Shown here one piece after another: positions 18,759 through 27,007 of a DNA stretch of 64,000 bases (within the stretch, counting starts at the first letter, position 1; the number at the start of each line of letters is the position of its first letter). Location: NCBI GenBank assembly GCA_046261875.1, contig JBHENW010000024.1, positions 13,238-77,237 on the forward strand, in the 5' to 3' direction. A program made the translations under genes and the position numbers. The notes under the pieces are model-generated. The model was not told the origin of the DNA. It was given only the letters and a program-made list of their open reading frames with translations, and did no database searches. The stretch comes from JBHENW01 sp046261875 (GTDB lineage Bacteria; Acidobacteriota; Thermoanaerobaculia; UBA5066; Gp7-AA6).

Positions 18759-19151
18759 TCAGCTCGCGCGGTAGCGGTCCACGTACGCGAGCAGCTCGGG
18801 AACGGCGACCGGCTTGCGCACGAAGAACCGGACGCCGCGGGCGCCGGCGATCACGCGGCTCTGGACGTGATCGCTGATGATGATGACCGGCACCTTCAAG
18901 AGCTCGGGCGACTTCTCGAGCGCCGCCTGGAACTGCCATCCGTCCATCACGGGCATCATCAGGTCGAGCAGGATGAGGAACGGCGGGCTCTCGCGCCGGA
19001 TGATCTCCAACGCTTCCGCTCCGTTGCATGCCACGAGCGGTCGGAAACCCTCCTCCGCCATGAGGTCCCGGAGCGCTTCTCTCAGGGGGTGGTCGTCGTC
19101 GACGATGAGGACCGTACTGGCGGTCTCGCGGGGATCCAGTGGGGCATCCAT
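18759..19151 (-). CDS. Receiver-only response regulator
   Basis: 130 residues comprising a single receiver (CheY-like) domain. The acidic triad is in LIVDDDHPLRE (18-20), the phosphorylation site is D63 in LLDLMMPVMDGW, the switch Ser is in VIIISDH, and the conserved lysine is in FFVRKPVAV. There is no output domain, so it works through another protein. An upstream TTG at 19181 would add ten residues but has no ribosome site. No sensor kinase gene is adjacent. Confidence 0.88.
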   Translation of the reverse strand: MDAPLDPRETASTVLIVDDDHPLREALRDLMAEEGFRPLVACNGAEALEIIRRESPPFLILLDLMMPVMDGWQFQAALEKSPELLKVPVIIISDHVQSRVIAGARGVRFFVRKPVAVPELLAYVDRYRAS

Positions 19152-19279
19152 AGGGCTTTGCTGTGCCGCCCAAAGAAGCAAGAAGGTTGCCAGTAACCCC
19201 CATGGCTCCTTGAAATGAAAACTGATGGAGGCGGCCGCCGGAAATCGTCCCGAGGTCCGGGGAATGCCGGGAGGCAGTC

Positions 19280-19546
19280 CTAGTGGTCGCTGCTGAGAAA
19301 AGGGGCCTTTGCGAGCAAACCGCCGGCGAAAGTGTCGGTTTCCAATCTCGGACCCCAGCGCTTGCCGCGACCGCCGATGTAATCAGCGGTTCCTCCGAGG
19401 ATCCTCGAGAGGGACATACCCTCTTTATTGACGCAAGTCGGACAAACGTCCCACCGTTCCGTGTCATAAACGGTTTCATCGTTCGGACAAAGAACAGCTC
19501 GGTCCAACGCGATCCCGACCGCTGATTGCGGGTACATGCGACTCAT
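19280..19546 (-). CDS. Small zinc-ribbon-like protein, function unknown
   Basis: 88 residues. It has a perfect GGAGGAG seven bases before ATG 19546, which supports it as a real gene. The core CPNDETVYDTERWDVCPTC has two Cys-Pro pairs 17 residues apart and looks like a small zinc-ribbon, followed by NKEGMSLSRILGG. It is divergent from the protease gene at 19803. No pathway can be assigned. Confidence 0.6.
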   Translation of the reverse strand: MSRMYPQSAVGIALDRAVLCPNDETVYDTERWDVCPTCVNKEGMSLSRILGGTADYIGGRGKRWGPRLETDTFAGGLLAKAPFLSSDH

Positions 19547-19802
19547 GGATGGCTCCTCCGTGTCGCTTCCGAGGATAACGATCTCTCACGTTTTCTTCCA
19601 TACCACCGCCGTGTGGTCCACCGGCACCAGGGTGCCGTGTGGTCTCAACGCGCTACGCCGGCGGGTGTTAGGCTTCCGAACACGTCGTGTCGCGCCATCC
19701 GAACCGGCAGACGGCACAGATCCCCCGCATGTTTGCGAGCTTCGCGGTCGAAGCGGAGCTGCCTTACCGAGATTCGCGGCACAACAAGGGGAGGGGACGA
19801 CC

Positions 19803-21254
19803 ATGAAGACAACCCGTCTGTTGATCGCGTCCATTTGTCTCGTCCTCGCCTGCCGTCGGGAGGACGCCCCCCCGGAGGCGTCGTCTGCTCCCGCCGACGT
19901 CGCGCTGGATGAACAGCTGATCGAAGTCGCCCGGCGGGTGCCCGGGTTTGGCGGCATGTACTTCGACGACGACGGGAACCTGAACGTGTACATGGTCGGA
20001 GACCCGGCGGCTCTGGCCCCCGAGGCCCAGGATGCGAGGAGGGCGCAACTGGCGCAGGCCGTGATCGAGGTCTACGGAGCGGACTTTCTCGCGCAGGGGA
20101 AGGTGCGGCGGTCCGAAGAGAGGCGGGAGCAGGTCACGGTGACCCCGCCGGTGATTCGAATCATCAAAGCGGACTACGACATCCTGCAGCTCGTTTCCTG
20201 GAGAGCGCAGGTGGACGGCGCGCTCGGGGTCTCGGGCGTCGTCTTCACCGATCTGGATGAACGGAGCAACCGCTTGAAGATCGGCATCGGCCCGGACGCC
20301 ACACGCGAGCAGGTCGAGGCCGCGATCCGGCAGAGCGGCGTTCCGCGGGAGGCGGTCGTGCTCGAGACGACGCAGCCCGTCTATCCGCACAGCACGTTGC
20401 GCGACAAGGTGCGCCCGATGCCCGGGGCGGTCCAGGTCGAAGCGGACACCGGCGTGTTCGCTTACAAGATCTGCACGATGGGCTTCAATGCCATCCGGAC
20501 CGGGGTGGCCGGATTCGTCACCAACTCACACTGCACGACGGCGCAGGGCGGAAGCAACGGGACGGACTTTCATCAACCCAACGACCCGTTGCTTTCGGGC
20601 AACCACGTCGGTGACGAGATCGCCGACCCTGGGTATTTCACCGGCGGAGCCTGCCCGAGCGGCCGGCGCTGCCGGTTCAGCGACAGCGCGTTCATCGACT
20701 ACACCGTGGCGCGAGGCAGCCACATCGCCCGCACGACCGGATGGAACAACGGCTTGCTGACGATCTCCAGTCCGAATTCCCGGCTGCTGATCGTCGGGGA
20801 GATGTCGAGCTGGGTCGCCGGCAGCGACCTCGACAAGATCGGACGGACGACGGGCTGGACGTTCGGCCTGGTCAATGGCACCTGCCAGAACACCAACGTC
20901 GCGGGAACCGACATCACCCTGTTCTGCCAGCATCGCGTGAACCGGCTGGCGAGCCAGACGCAAAAGATGTCGGACAACGGTGACAGCGGATCCCCCGTAT
21001 TCCGATATCAGGGCCTGACGGTCCTGCTCTCCGGGATCCTCTGGGGAGGGCCGAATGATGGCAGCTCGTTCGTCTTCAGCCCGATCGACCAGGTCGAGCA
21101 GGAGCTCGGGGCCCTGACGACGTTCAACTTCCCTCAGCCGCAGCCCCCCACCGGCGGCATGTGCCCCTCCGGGCAGAAGTGCTGCGAGATCGAGATGGTC
21201 AACAACAAGCCCAAGTGCGTGCTGTGCGTGCCCACCGGCGCGCAGTGTCCGTAG
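19803..21254 (+). CDS. Secreted chymotrypsin-fold serine protease, lipoprotein
   Basis: 483 residues from ATG 19803, behind GGGGAGGGGA. The signal peptide ends in a lipobox (LVLAC). Residues 20-200 form a pro-region-like segment (GIGPDATREQVEAAIRQSG). The catalytic domain has His in TNSHCTTA, Asp in FSDSAFIDYT and Ser in DNGDSGSPVF, the order and spacing of alpha-lytic/streptogrisin-type proteases. The C-terminus is Cys-rich (GQKCCEIEM, CVLCVPTGAQCP) and may be a small disulfide knot. It is likely cell-surface or extracellular. It has no operon partner. Confidence 0.85.
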   Translation: MKTTRLLIASICLVLACRREDAPPEASSAPADVALDEQLIEVARRVPGFGGMYFDDDGNLNVYMVGDPAALAPEAQDARRAQLAQAVIEVYGADFLAQGKVRRSEERREQVTVTPPVIRIIKADYDILQLVSWRAQVDGALGVSGVVFTDLDERSNRLKIGIGPDATREQVEAAIRQSGVPREAVVLETTQPVYPHSTLRDKVRPMPGAVQVEADTGVFAYKICTMGFNAIRTGVAGFVTNSHCTTAQGGSNGTDFHQPNDPLLSGNHVGDEIADPGYFTGGACPSGRRCRFSDSAFIDYTVARGSHIARTTGWNNGLLTISSPNSRLLIVGEMSSWVAGSDLDKIGRTTGWTFGLVNGTCQNTNVAGTDITLFCQHRVNRLASQTQKMSDNGDSGSPVFRYQGLTVLLSGILWGGPNDGSSFVFSPIDQVEQELGALTTFNFPQPQPPTGGMCPSGQKCCEIEMVNNKPKCVLCVPTGAQCP

Positions 21255-21320
21255 CGCGCGCCTTTCTCTCGAGCGCGAACCCGAGGCGGAGCGGCGCGAG
21301 CCGGGGTCTAGACTCCCCGC

Positions 21321-21584
21321 GTGGCGCTCCAGAACTGTTTTCTGTGTCGAGGCGCGGACGCTCGTGTCGGACCGGCGATGCATCGCGGCGGCGCACCCGA
21401 TTCGGAGAAGCGGTTCGCGGTGCTCTGCGCGATCTGCGGCGGCTACAAGATCGAGCAACGGATGATGGTCCCGGGAGCCATACCGGAAGAGGTCGGCCGG
21501 AAGCTCTCCAGGATCGCTCGCGAGCAACCGGATGCATCGGATCTGCTGTTCGTCACCTCCGTGATAGTTCGATCCCTGGCCTAG
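21321..21584 (+). CDS. Small protein with two CxxC pairs (zinc-ribbon type)
   Basis: 87 residues from GTG 21321. CFLC at residues 6-9 and CAIC followed by GGYKIEQRMM form a likely four-Cys zinc site like those of small zinc-ribbon proteins. The remaining sequence is helical and ends SVIVRSLA. It follows the protease gene by 66 bp. Nothing indicates the function; it could be a nucleic-acid-binding or sensing protein. Confidence 0.6.
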   Translation: MALQNCFLCRGADARVGPAMHRGGAPDSEKRFAVLCAICGGYKIEQRMMVPGAIPEEVGRKLSRIAREQPDASDLLFVTSVIVRSLA

Positions 21585-21656
21585 CTAAAACCTTCTAGCT
21601 TCGAGTGGTTATCCCCGAGCTGACCATTCCGTAAAAAAAGCATTGCGTGTGACATG

Positions 21657-21678
21657 GTGTTGTAGTTGACTACATCAC
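21657..21678. promoter_or_regulatory. 22-bp near-perfect palindrome, probable GntR/YtrA operator
   Basis: The arms GTGTTGTAGT and ACTACATCAC are complementary at 9 of 10 positions around a 2-bp TG centre. A perfect core TGTAGTTGACTACA lies inside and contains TTGACT, which could be a -35 element. It lies 51 bp upstream of the GntR start at 21729, the expected place for self-regulation. Confidence 0.65.
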
Positions 21679-21728
21679 TAGGCCGCTTATGCGTGATTTC
21701 AAACTCGAAAGGGCTCACTGAAACGCGG

Positions 21729-22121
21729 ATGGATGGTGAGTGGAACGACAGCCAGCCGATTTACCGCCAACTTCGAGACCGCGTCGTCGCTTTGATCCTC
21801 GACGGCGTCCTCAAGGAAGGCGATCCGTTGCCGTCCGTGCGCAACGTCGCGGCCGAGTACCGGGTCAATCCGCTCACGGTTCTCAAGGGCTACCAACAAC
21901 TCGTCGACGAGCAGCTCGTCGAGAAGAAGCGAGGTATCGGGATGTTCGTCAAAAGCGGCGCGCGCAACCTGCTCCTGGAGGGGGAACGCCAGAAGTTCCT
22001 CGCCGAACAGTGGCCGAGAGTCCAGGCCATGATCCAACGGCTCGGCCTGACGCCGGAGGACCTGCTGATCTCCGCCGCTCCCCGCGGGCCGTCGCCGGAT
22101 GCCTCCGGGGAGGAGCGCTGA
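21729..22121 (+). CDS. GntR-family transcriptional regulator, YtrA subfamily
   Basis: 130 residues from ATG 21729. The winged helix-turn-helix is SQPIYRQLRDRVVALILDGV, PLPSVRNVAAEYRVNPLTV and LKGYQQLVDEQLVEKKRGIG. It lacks a large effector domain, leaving a short dimerisation tail, as in YtrA. YtrA-type regulators usually repress their own operon encoding an ABC transporter; here the ABC genes follow, but with a monooxygenase gene inserted between. A longer in-frame start at 21666 would overlap the operator-like palindrome. Confidence 0.9.
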   Translation: MDGEWNDSQPIYRQLRDRVVALILDGVLKEGDPLPSVRNVAAEYRVNPLTVLKGYQQLVDEQLVEKKRGIGMFVKSGARNLLLEGERQKFLAEQWPRVQAMIQRLGLTPEDLLISAAPRGPSPDASGEER

Positions 22122-22153
22122 AGCCATGGCCTGGACAGAAGCTCGCGGCCTCC
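22109..22153 (+). repeat. Direct repeat, copy A: duplicated ABC-ATPase start region
   Basis: This stretch matches 23659-23703 at a 1,550-bp offset. From the ATG on, 26 of 30 bases agree (ATGGCCTGGACAGAAGCTCG here, ATGGCCTGCATAGAAGCACG there), and the ribosome-site region before it also matches (about 12 of 17). It reads MAWTEARGLP here and MACIEARGLR in the true ATPase. It is therefore a copy of the start of the ATPase gene, now forming the start of the monooxygenase gene. Confidence 0.75.
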
Positions 22154-23688
22154 CCGAGGAGATCCCACGACGAAGGCCATCGGGGGGCCGTAGAGGCGCG
22201 AGGCGAACGCTCGTCACCGAGGATGTTGCCGTCATAGGCGCGGGACTCGCCGGCCTGTGCATGGCGATAGAGCTCAAACGGGCCGGAATGCGCACCTTCA
22301 CGGTCTTCGAGAAGGGAAGCGATGTCGGTGGCGTCTGGAGAGAGAACGTCTACCCGGGCGCGGCTTGCGACTCGCCTGCGCACCTCTACTCGTATTCGTT
22401 CGAGCCGCACGACCGCTGGACCCGAACCTACGCGAGCCAGCCCGAGATTCTCGACTATTTGAGGCGTTGTGCACGGAAATACGGCGTCGAATCGCACCTG
22501 AAGCTCGGCAGGCAGATCACCGAAGTCTCATTCGACTCGGACGGGCAGGTGTGGCGGCTGCGAACTGCCTCAGGGAGCGAGCACCGGGCGCGCGCCCTCG
22601 TCACCGCCACCGGCCAGCTCAGTCACCCGCGCGTGCCGAGCATCCCGGGCCGAGCGGAGTTCACGGGGCGGGCGTTCCACAGCGCGCAATGGGACCCGCG
22701 CCACGATCTCCGGGGCCGAACCGTGGCGGTGATCGGGAACGGTTGCAGCGCCGCGCAGATCGTGCCGCAGATCGCGGCGGAGGTGAGGCAGCTCCACGTC
22801 TTTCAGCGTTCGGCGAAATGGATCGTCCCCAAGTGGGACCGCCAGTTCGGGCCGGTCGCCCGGTGGGTTTTCCGCCGCTTCCCCGGATCACAGAAGTTGA
22901 GCCGGATCATCTGGAGCCTGCTCGCCGATTTCATCGCGTACTCGCCGATGCGTCCCGGCCTGTTCGCGCGCGCGGTCGAGGTGGTGGCGCATTTCCATCT
23001 CCGGCGCCAGATTGCCGATCGCGCGCTGCGCTCGAGACTGACTCCGAAGTCCGCTCTCGGGTGCAACCGAATGATCCTCTCGAATGACTACTACCCCGCG
23101 CTCACGCGGAGCAACGTCGAGCTGGTCACCGACAAGATTGTCCGGGTTGTCCCGAACGGCATCGAGACCTCCGACGGCCGCGTTCGAGAAGTCGACACCA
23201 TCATTTTTGCCACCGGGTTCGAGTCGACCCACTTCCTCGCGTCCATGGACATCCGCGGACCCGGCGGTCGTCTTTCCGACGTGTGGCGAAGCGGCGCCGC
23301 GGCCTACCTGGGCATTACGGTGCCCGGTTTTCCGAATTTCTTCATGCTCTACGGCCCGAACACGAGCTCGATCAACAACTCGGTCATTTCCATGATCGAG
23401 AGCCAGGTCCGGTACGTGATGGGGTGCCTCGAGATGATCCCGAGAGGCGGAGCGATCGAGGTGAGACCCGACGTCTTTGCCGAGTATCAGCGGAAGATGG
23501 CGTCGTGGCTTCAGGGCACCGTCTGGAACGGCGAATGCCGTAGCTGGTACAAGACGGAGTCCGGTCGCATCACCAACACCTGGCCCCTGCGCGTCTATCG
23601 CTACCGGCTCGCCACGCGCCGCCCGAGCCCCGCCCAATTCGTCGTGTCGCGAGCCGCTGGAGGGACGTTGAGACCATGGCCTGCATAG
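22126..23688 (+). CDS. Baeyer-Villiger-type flavin monooxygenase, inserted in the GntR-ABC operon
   Basis: 520-residue FAD/NADPH monooxygenase. FAD fingerprint VIGAGLAGLCMAIELKRAG is followed by EKGSDVGGVWRENVYPGAA. The Baeyer-Villiger signature FTGRAFHSAQWD fits FxGxxxHxxxW, and the NADPH fingerprint is VIGNGCSAAQIVPQIA. Such enzymes convert ketones to esters or lactones, or hydroxylate. The first nine codons derive from a duplicated ABC-ATPase start; the family-like sequence begins about residue 30 (EDVAVIGAG). The 3' end overlaps the ATPase ATG by 13 bp. It probably came in by insertion and is now expressed from the GntR promoter. Confidence 0.9.
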   Translation: MAWTEARGLPEEIPRRRPSGGRRGARRTLVTEDVAVIGAGLAGLCMAIELKRAGMRTFTVFEKGSDVGGVWRENVYPGAACDSPAHLYSYSFEPHDRWTRTYASQPEILDYLRRCARKYGVESHLKLGRQITEVSFDSDGQVWRLRTASGSEHRARALVTATGQLSHPRVPSIPGRAEFTGRAFHSAQWDPRHDLRGRTVAVIGNGCSAAQIVPQIAAEVRQLHVFQRSAKWIVPKWDRQFGPVARWVFRRFPGSQKLSRIIWSLLADFIAYSPMRPGLFARAVEVVAHFHLRRQIADRALRSRLTPKSALGCNRMILSNDYYPALTRSNVELVTDKIVRVVPNGIETSDGRVREVDTIIFATGFESTHFLASMDIRGPGGRLSDVWRSGAAAYLGITVPGFPNFFMLYGPNTSSINNSVISMIESQVRYVMGCLEMIPRGGAIEVRPDVFAEYQRKMASWLQGTVWNGECRSWYKTESGRITNTWPLRVYRYRLATRRPSPAQFVVSRAAGGTLRPWPA

Positions 23689-23703
23689 AAGCACGCGGCC
23701 TCC
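23659..23703 (+). repeat. Direct repeat, copy B: native ABC-ATPase start region
   Basis: Counterpart of 22109-22153. It covers the last codons of the monooxygenase (GTLRPWPA then stop), the ribosome site GGAGGGA and the first ten codons of the ABC ATPase. The pair brackets the monooxygenase gene exactly. Confidence 0.75.
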
Positions 23704-24551
23704 GCAAGGTCTACGGAAAAACCGTCGCGCTGGACGGGGTCGATCTCCGCGTCGAAGAGGGCCGCATCCTCGGTCTCATCGGCCCCAACGGCGCCGGGAA
23801 GACCACGGCGCTCAACGCGATCCTCGGCCTCACCTCTTATCAGGGAGACCTGACGGTGCTCGGAAGGGAGCCCTGGACCGATCGCGACCAGCTCATGCGC
23901 GACGTCTCCTTCATCGCCGACGTCGCCGTGCTGCCGCGCTGGATGAGGGTGCGGCAGGCGCTCGACTACGTCCAGGGGGTGCACCCGCGATTCGACCGGG
24001 CGAAAGCCGAGGCCTTCCTGGCGAAGACCACGATCCAGCGCGGCAGCAAGGTCCGGGAGCTGTCGAAGGGCATGGTGACCCAGCTGCACCTCGCTCTCGT
24101 CATGGCACTCGACGCGAAGCTGCTGGTTCTGGACGAGCCGACGCTCGGCCTGGACATCCTGTATCGCAAGCAGTTCTACGACTCGCTGCTCAACGACTAC
24201 TTCGACGGCACCCGCACGATCCTCGTGACGACACATCAGGTGGAAGAGATCCAGGACGTCCTGACGGATCTCATGTTCATCGACCGGGGTCGCATCGTGC
24301 TCGAGTGCAGCATGGAGGAGTTCGAGAGGCGCTACACGCAGGTCATGGTGAACCCCGAGAACCTCGAGGCGGCGCAGGCGCTGAAGCCCATGAGCGAACG
24401 GCAGGTCTTCGGCCGCAGCATCCTGCTCTTCGACGGAGCCGATCGACAGAAGCTCGGCGCCCTCGGCGACGTGCGCACGCCCGGCATCGCCGATCTCTTC
24501 GTCGCGGTGATGGGTAATCCGTCTGCCGCCCCGCAGGGAGGCGCCCGATGA
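23676..24551 (+). CDS. ABC transporter ATP-binding protein (YtrB-like)
   Basis: 291 residues. Walker A GPNGAGKT is at 36-43, the signature is the variant LSKGMVTQL (about 128), Walker B is LLVLDEPTLGLD, and the H-loop is in VTTHQVEEI. The place of the Q-loop reads VSFIADVAVLPRWM with no clear glutamine. The C-terminal 80 residues are an extra domain (NPENLEAAQALKPMSERQ). It overlaps the permease gene by 4 bp. In YtrA-type operons these pairs respond to cell-envelope stress; that role is inferred from family context. Confidence 0.9.
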   Translation: MACIEARGLRKVYGKTVALDGVDLRVEEGRILGLIGPNGAGKTTALNAILGLTSYQGDLTVLGREPWTDRDQLMRDVSFIADVAVLPRWMRVRQALDYVQGVHPRFDRAKAEAFLAKTTIQRGSKVRELSKGMVTQLHLALVMALDAKLLVLDEPTLGLDILYRKQFYDSLLNDYFDGTRTILVTTHQVEEIQDVLTDLMFIDRGRIVLECSMEEFERRYTQVMVNPENLEAAQALKPMSERQVFGRSILLFDGADRQKLGALGDVRTPGIADLFVAVMGNPSAAPQGGAR

Positions 24552-25465
24552 CCTCACCGAACGCTGTGCCGGCCGCGGCCCCGCCCCTCACGGCTGCGCC
24601 CGCGCGGGAGATCCGTCCGATGTACTGGTCCGTGCGGCGGGAGCTCTGGGAGAATCGCTCCCTCTACCTCGCGCCCGCAATCGTCTCGGCGGTGGTGCTG
24701 TTCGGCACGCTCATCGGCACGATCGGCCTGCCGGGCCGCGTGCGGAACGCGGCGAGCGATCCGGCGAAGCTGCACGACGTCCTGGTTGGCTCCCCCAGCA
24801 CGGCGCCGTCGCCGGTCATGTTCGTCGCGCTGATGGTCGGCCTCTTCTACTGCCTCGAGGCTCTCCACGGAGAGCGCAAGGATCGCAGCATCCTGTTCTG
24901 GAAGTCGCTTCCGGTCTCGGATCGGACGACCGTGCTCTCCAAAGCGAGCATCCCGCTGCTGGTTCTGCCCGTGATCGCCTACGTGCTCGGCATGTCCACG
25001 CAGCTCCTCCTGCTCTACGCGAGGAGCGCTGTCCTTTGGGCCAGCGGGCTGAGCGCCTCCGCGATGTGGGCGGAAATGCGTTTCTTCGAGGGCCTGGTGA
25101 TCATGGCCTACGGCCTGGCCGCCTTCGTGCTCTGGTGGGCGCCGATCCACGGCTGGTTTCTGCTGGTGTCGGCGTGGGCGAAACGCGCGGTCCTTCTGTG
25201 GGCCGTGCTGCCTTGGCTCGCGGTCGCGGGATTGGAACGCATGGTGTTCGGCTCCTTGTCCTTCATGCGCATGCTCCAGTACCGGTGGACGGGCGCCATG
25301 ACCGAGGCGTTCACCCTCAAACCGGGCTCTCACGACATCGATCGGCTGGCGCAGCTCAGGCCGGGCCACTTCCTGACCCGGCCCGGCCTGTGGCTGGGGC
25401 TGGCCTTTGCGGCGGCATGTCTCGCCGCCGCGGTGAGGCTGCGCCGTCATCGGGAACCGATCTAG
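24548..25465 (+). CDS. ABC-2 type permease of the YtrA-type operon
   Basis: 305-residue inner-membrane protein with about six hydrophobic segments (AIVSAVVLFGTLIGTIGL, FVALMVGLFYCLEALHG, MAYGLAAFVLWWAPIHGW, LGLAFAAACLAAAVRLRRH). The cytoplasmic motif GERKDRSILFWKSLPVSDR is typical of ABC-2 permeases in such operons. Its ATG overlaps the ATPase stop (ATGA), so it is co-translated and must be the membrane partner. The substrate is unknown. Confidence 0.88.
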   Translation: MTSPNAVPAAAPPLTAAPAREIRPMYWSVRRELWENRSLYLAPAIVSAVVLFGTLIGTIGLPGRVRNAASDPAKLHDVLVGSPSTAPSPVMFVALMVGLFYCLEALHGERKDRSILFWKSLPVSDRTTVLSKASIPLLVLPVIAYVLGMSTQLLLLYARSAVLWASGLSASAMWAEMRFFEGLVIMAYGLAAFVLWWAPIHGWFLLVSAWAKRAVLLWAVLPWLAVAGLERMVFGSLSFMRMLQYRWTGAMTEAFTLKPGSHDIDRLAQLRPGHFLTRPGLWLGLAFAAACLAAAVRLRRHREPI

Positions 25466-25504
25466 TCGCAGCAAGGCGATTCATTTCGCGCAAGGAGAAC
25501 GAGC

Positions 25505-26269
25505 ATGAGCACAGGCATCCGTACGGAGGGGGTTACAGAAACGGCGGCGCGGTTCAAGGCGAGGACGGCCGGTTTCTTCTGGCTGATGACGTTTCTGACG
25601 GGCAGCTTCGCGATGGTCGCCGGCGGGCGGCAGATCGTGGCCGGCGACCCCGCGGCCACGTCGGCCAACATCCTGGCGAACGAGTCCCTGTATCGGCTGG
25701 CGCTCACGTCCAACCTGATCGCCGGCGCATGCTATCTCGCGGCGACGCTGCTCGTGTACGAGCTGCTCAAGCCGGTGAACAGGGGCATCTCGCTGCTCGC
25801 GGCGTTCTTCAGTCTCCTGGGCGTCGGGAGCGGTGCCGTGACCTCACTTCTCTATTTCGCTCCATTGGTCGTCTAGGGAGCGGCGCGATATCTGAGCGTC
25901 TACACGGGGGAACAGACGCAGGCGCTGGCGCTCCTGTTTCTCGGATTGGGGGAGCAGGCCTCCGCCATCTCCTTCGGGTTTTTCGGGCTGCACTGCCTCC
26001 TCGTCGGCTGGCTCATTCTCCGGTCGACCTTTCTGCCCCGCCTCGTGGGGGCCCTGATGGCATTGGGAGGGCTGGGCTGGCTGACCCTCTGCCTCGCCAA
26101 TCTGCTGTCGCCGGCGCTCGGGCAGTCTCTGATCCCGTTCATCGCGATCCCCGGCCTCATCGGAGAGCTGTCGCTGATCTTCTGGCTACTCGTGAAGGCC
26201 GTGAACGCTCAGCGGTGGAAGGAGCAGGCGATCGCATCGGCCGCCGTGACCATCCCGGAGCATGCATGA
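25505..26269 (+). pseudogene. DUF4386 membrane protein interrupted by one in-frame amber codon
   Basis: The frame is open from ATG 25505 (GGAGAACGAGC before it) to 26269 except for a single TAG at 25874-25876. Before it: RTAGFFWLMTFLTGSFAMVA and LTSNLIAGACYLAATLLVYE. After it, in the same frame: GAARYLSVYTGEQTQALALL, LVGWLILRSTFLPRLVG and SLIFWLLVKAVNAQRW. Together these make a normal DUF4386 protein of about 254 residues with seven hydrophobic segments. The family's conserved loop spans the stop. It is either a recent nonsense mutation, a base error or read-through. The downstream DUF4386 gene overlaps its stop. Confidence 0.8.
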
Positions 26270-26976
26270 CGCGCACGACGAACGCGCGGCTCGCCGGCTT
26301 CACTTTCCTCTTCTACATCGCGGCCGGCATCACCCGCATGATTCTGTCCAGCCGGGCGATGAGCGGGGAGGGGACCGCGGCAAAGCTCGAGAGCCTCGCC
26401 GGACACGCGACGGAGTTGCGCTTCATCGTCGTGCTCTCCCTGCTCATGAGCCTTTCGGCCCTGGTGCTGGGCGTGACGCTCTGGGCGATCACGCGCGAGC
26501 AGGATCCGGATCTCGCCATGCTGGCGATGACCTGTCGCGTCGTCGAGGGCGTCAACAATGCGAGCTCGATACCGCAGACGCTCGGATTGTTCTGGCTCGC
26601 TACGGCCACCGGAGCCAACGCGCCGGACTCCGCGGCCGCGCAGGCGCTCGCCGCGTACTTTTTCCGTGAGGGAGCGGGCGTCAGCGCAACGTTCTTCGCC
26701 GTGGGCAGCACCCTTTTCTCGTGGCTCCTCCTGCGCGGCCGGATGATTCCCGTCCCTCTGGCCTGGCTGGGCGTGGTCGCCTCGGTCCTGCTCGTCTTGC
26801 TCCTTCCCCTGCAGCTCGCCGGATCCGTCCGGTCCTTCTCCGGCGCAGTTGGCTGGCTCATGTGGATGCCCATGCTCGTGTTCGAGCTCGTGTTCGCGCT
26901 CTGGCTGCTCATCAAGGGTGTCGCCGCGCCGGCCGCCCGGCGTTCGCCTCTCAACCAACCCTCAACGGTTTCATGA
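26266..26976 (+). CDS. DUF4386-like membrane protein, intact
   Basis: 236 residues starting MTRTTNARLAGFTFLFYIAA; the ATG overlaps the stop of the previous DUF4386 frame (ATGA). About seven hydrophobic segments are visible (FIVVLSLLMSLSALVLGVTL, LAWLGVVASVLLVLLLPLQL). This is the DUF4386 pattern with the helical block VVEGVNNASSIPQTLGLFWL. It is probably translated together with its damaged neighbour. Function is unknown; such proteins often accompany ABC or stress operons. Confidence 0.82.
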   Translation: MTRTTNARLAGFTFLFYIAAGITRMILSSRAMSGEGTAAKLESLAGHATELRFIVVLSLLMSLSALVLGVTLWAITREQDPDLAMLAMTCRVVEGVNNASSIPQTLGLFWLATATGANAPDSAAAQALAAYFFREGAGVSATFFAVGSTLFSWLLLRGRMIPVPLAWLGVVASVLLVLLLPLQLAGSVRSFSGAVGWLMWMPMLVFELVFALWLLIKGVAAPAARRSPLNQPSTVS

Positions 26977-26978
26977 CA

Positions 26979-26994
26979 AGACCAGTCCTGGTCT
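26979..26994. promoter_or_regulatory. 16-bp palindrome AGACCAGTCCTGGTCT, probable repressor site
   Basis: Two 7-bp arms AGACCAG and CTGGTCT are perfectly complementary around TC. The site lies between the DUF4386 stop and the ribosome site (AAAGGAG) of the DinB-like gene. AGACC...GGTCT-type palindromes are common targets of TetR-type repressors; no TetR gene is seen nearby, so the regulator is unknown. Confidence 0.5.
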
Positions 26995-27007
26995 AAAGGA
27001 GAACCCC

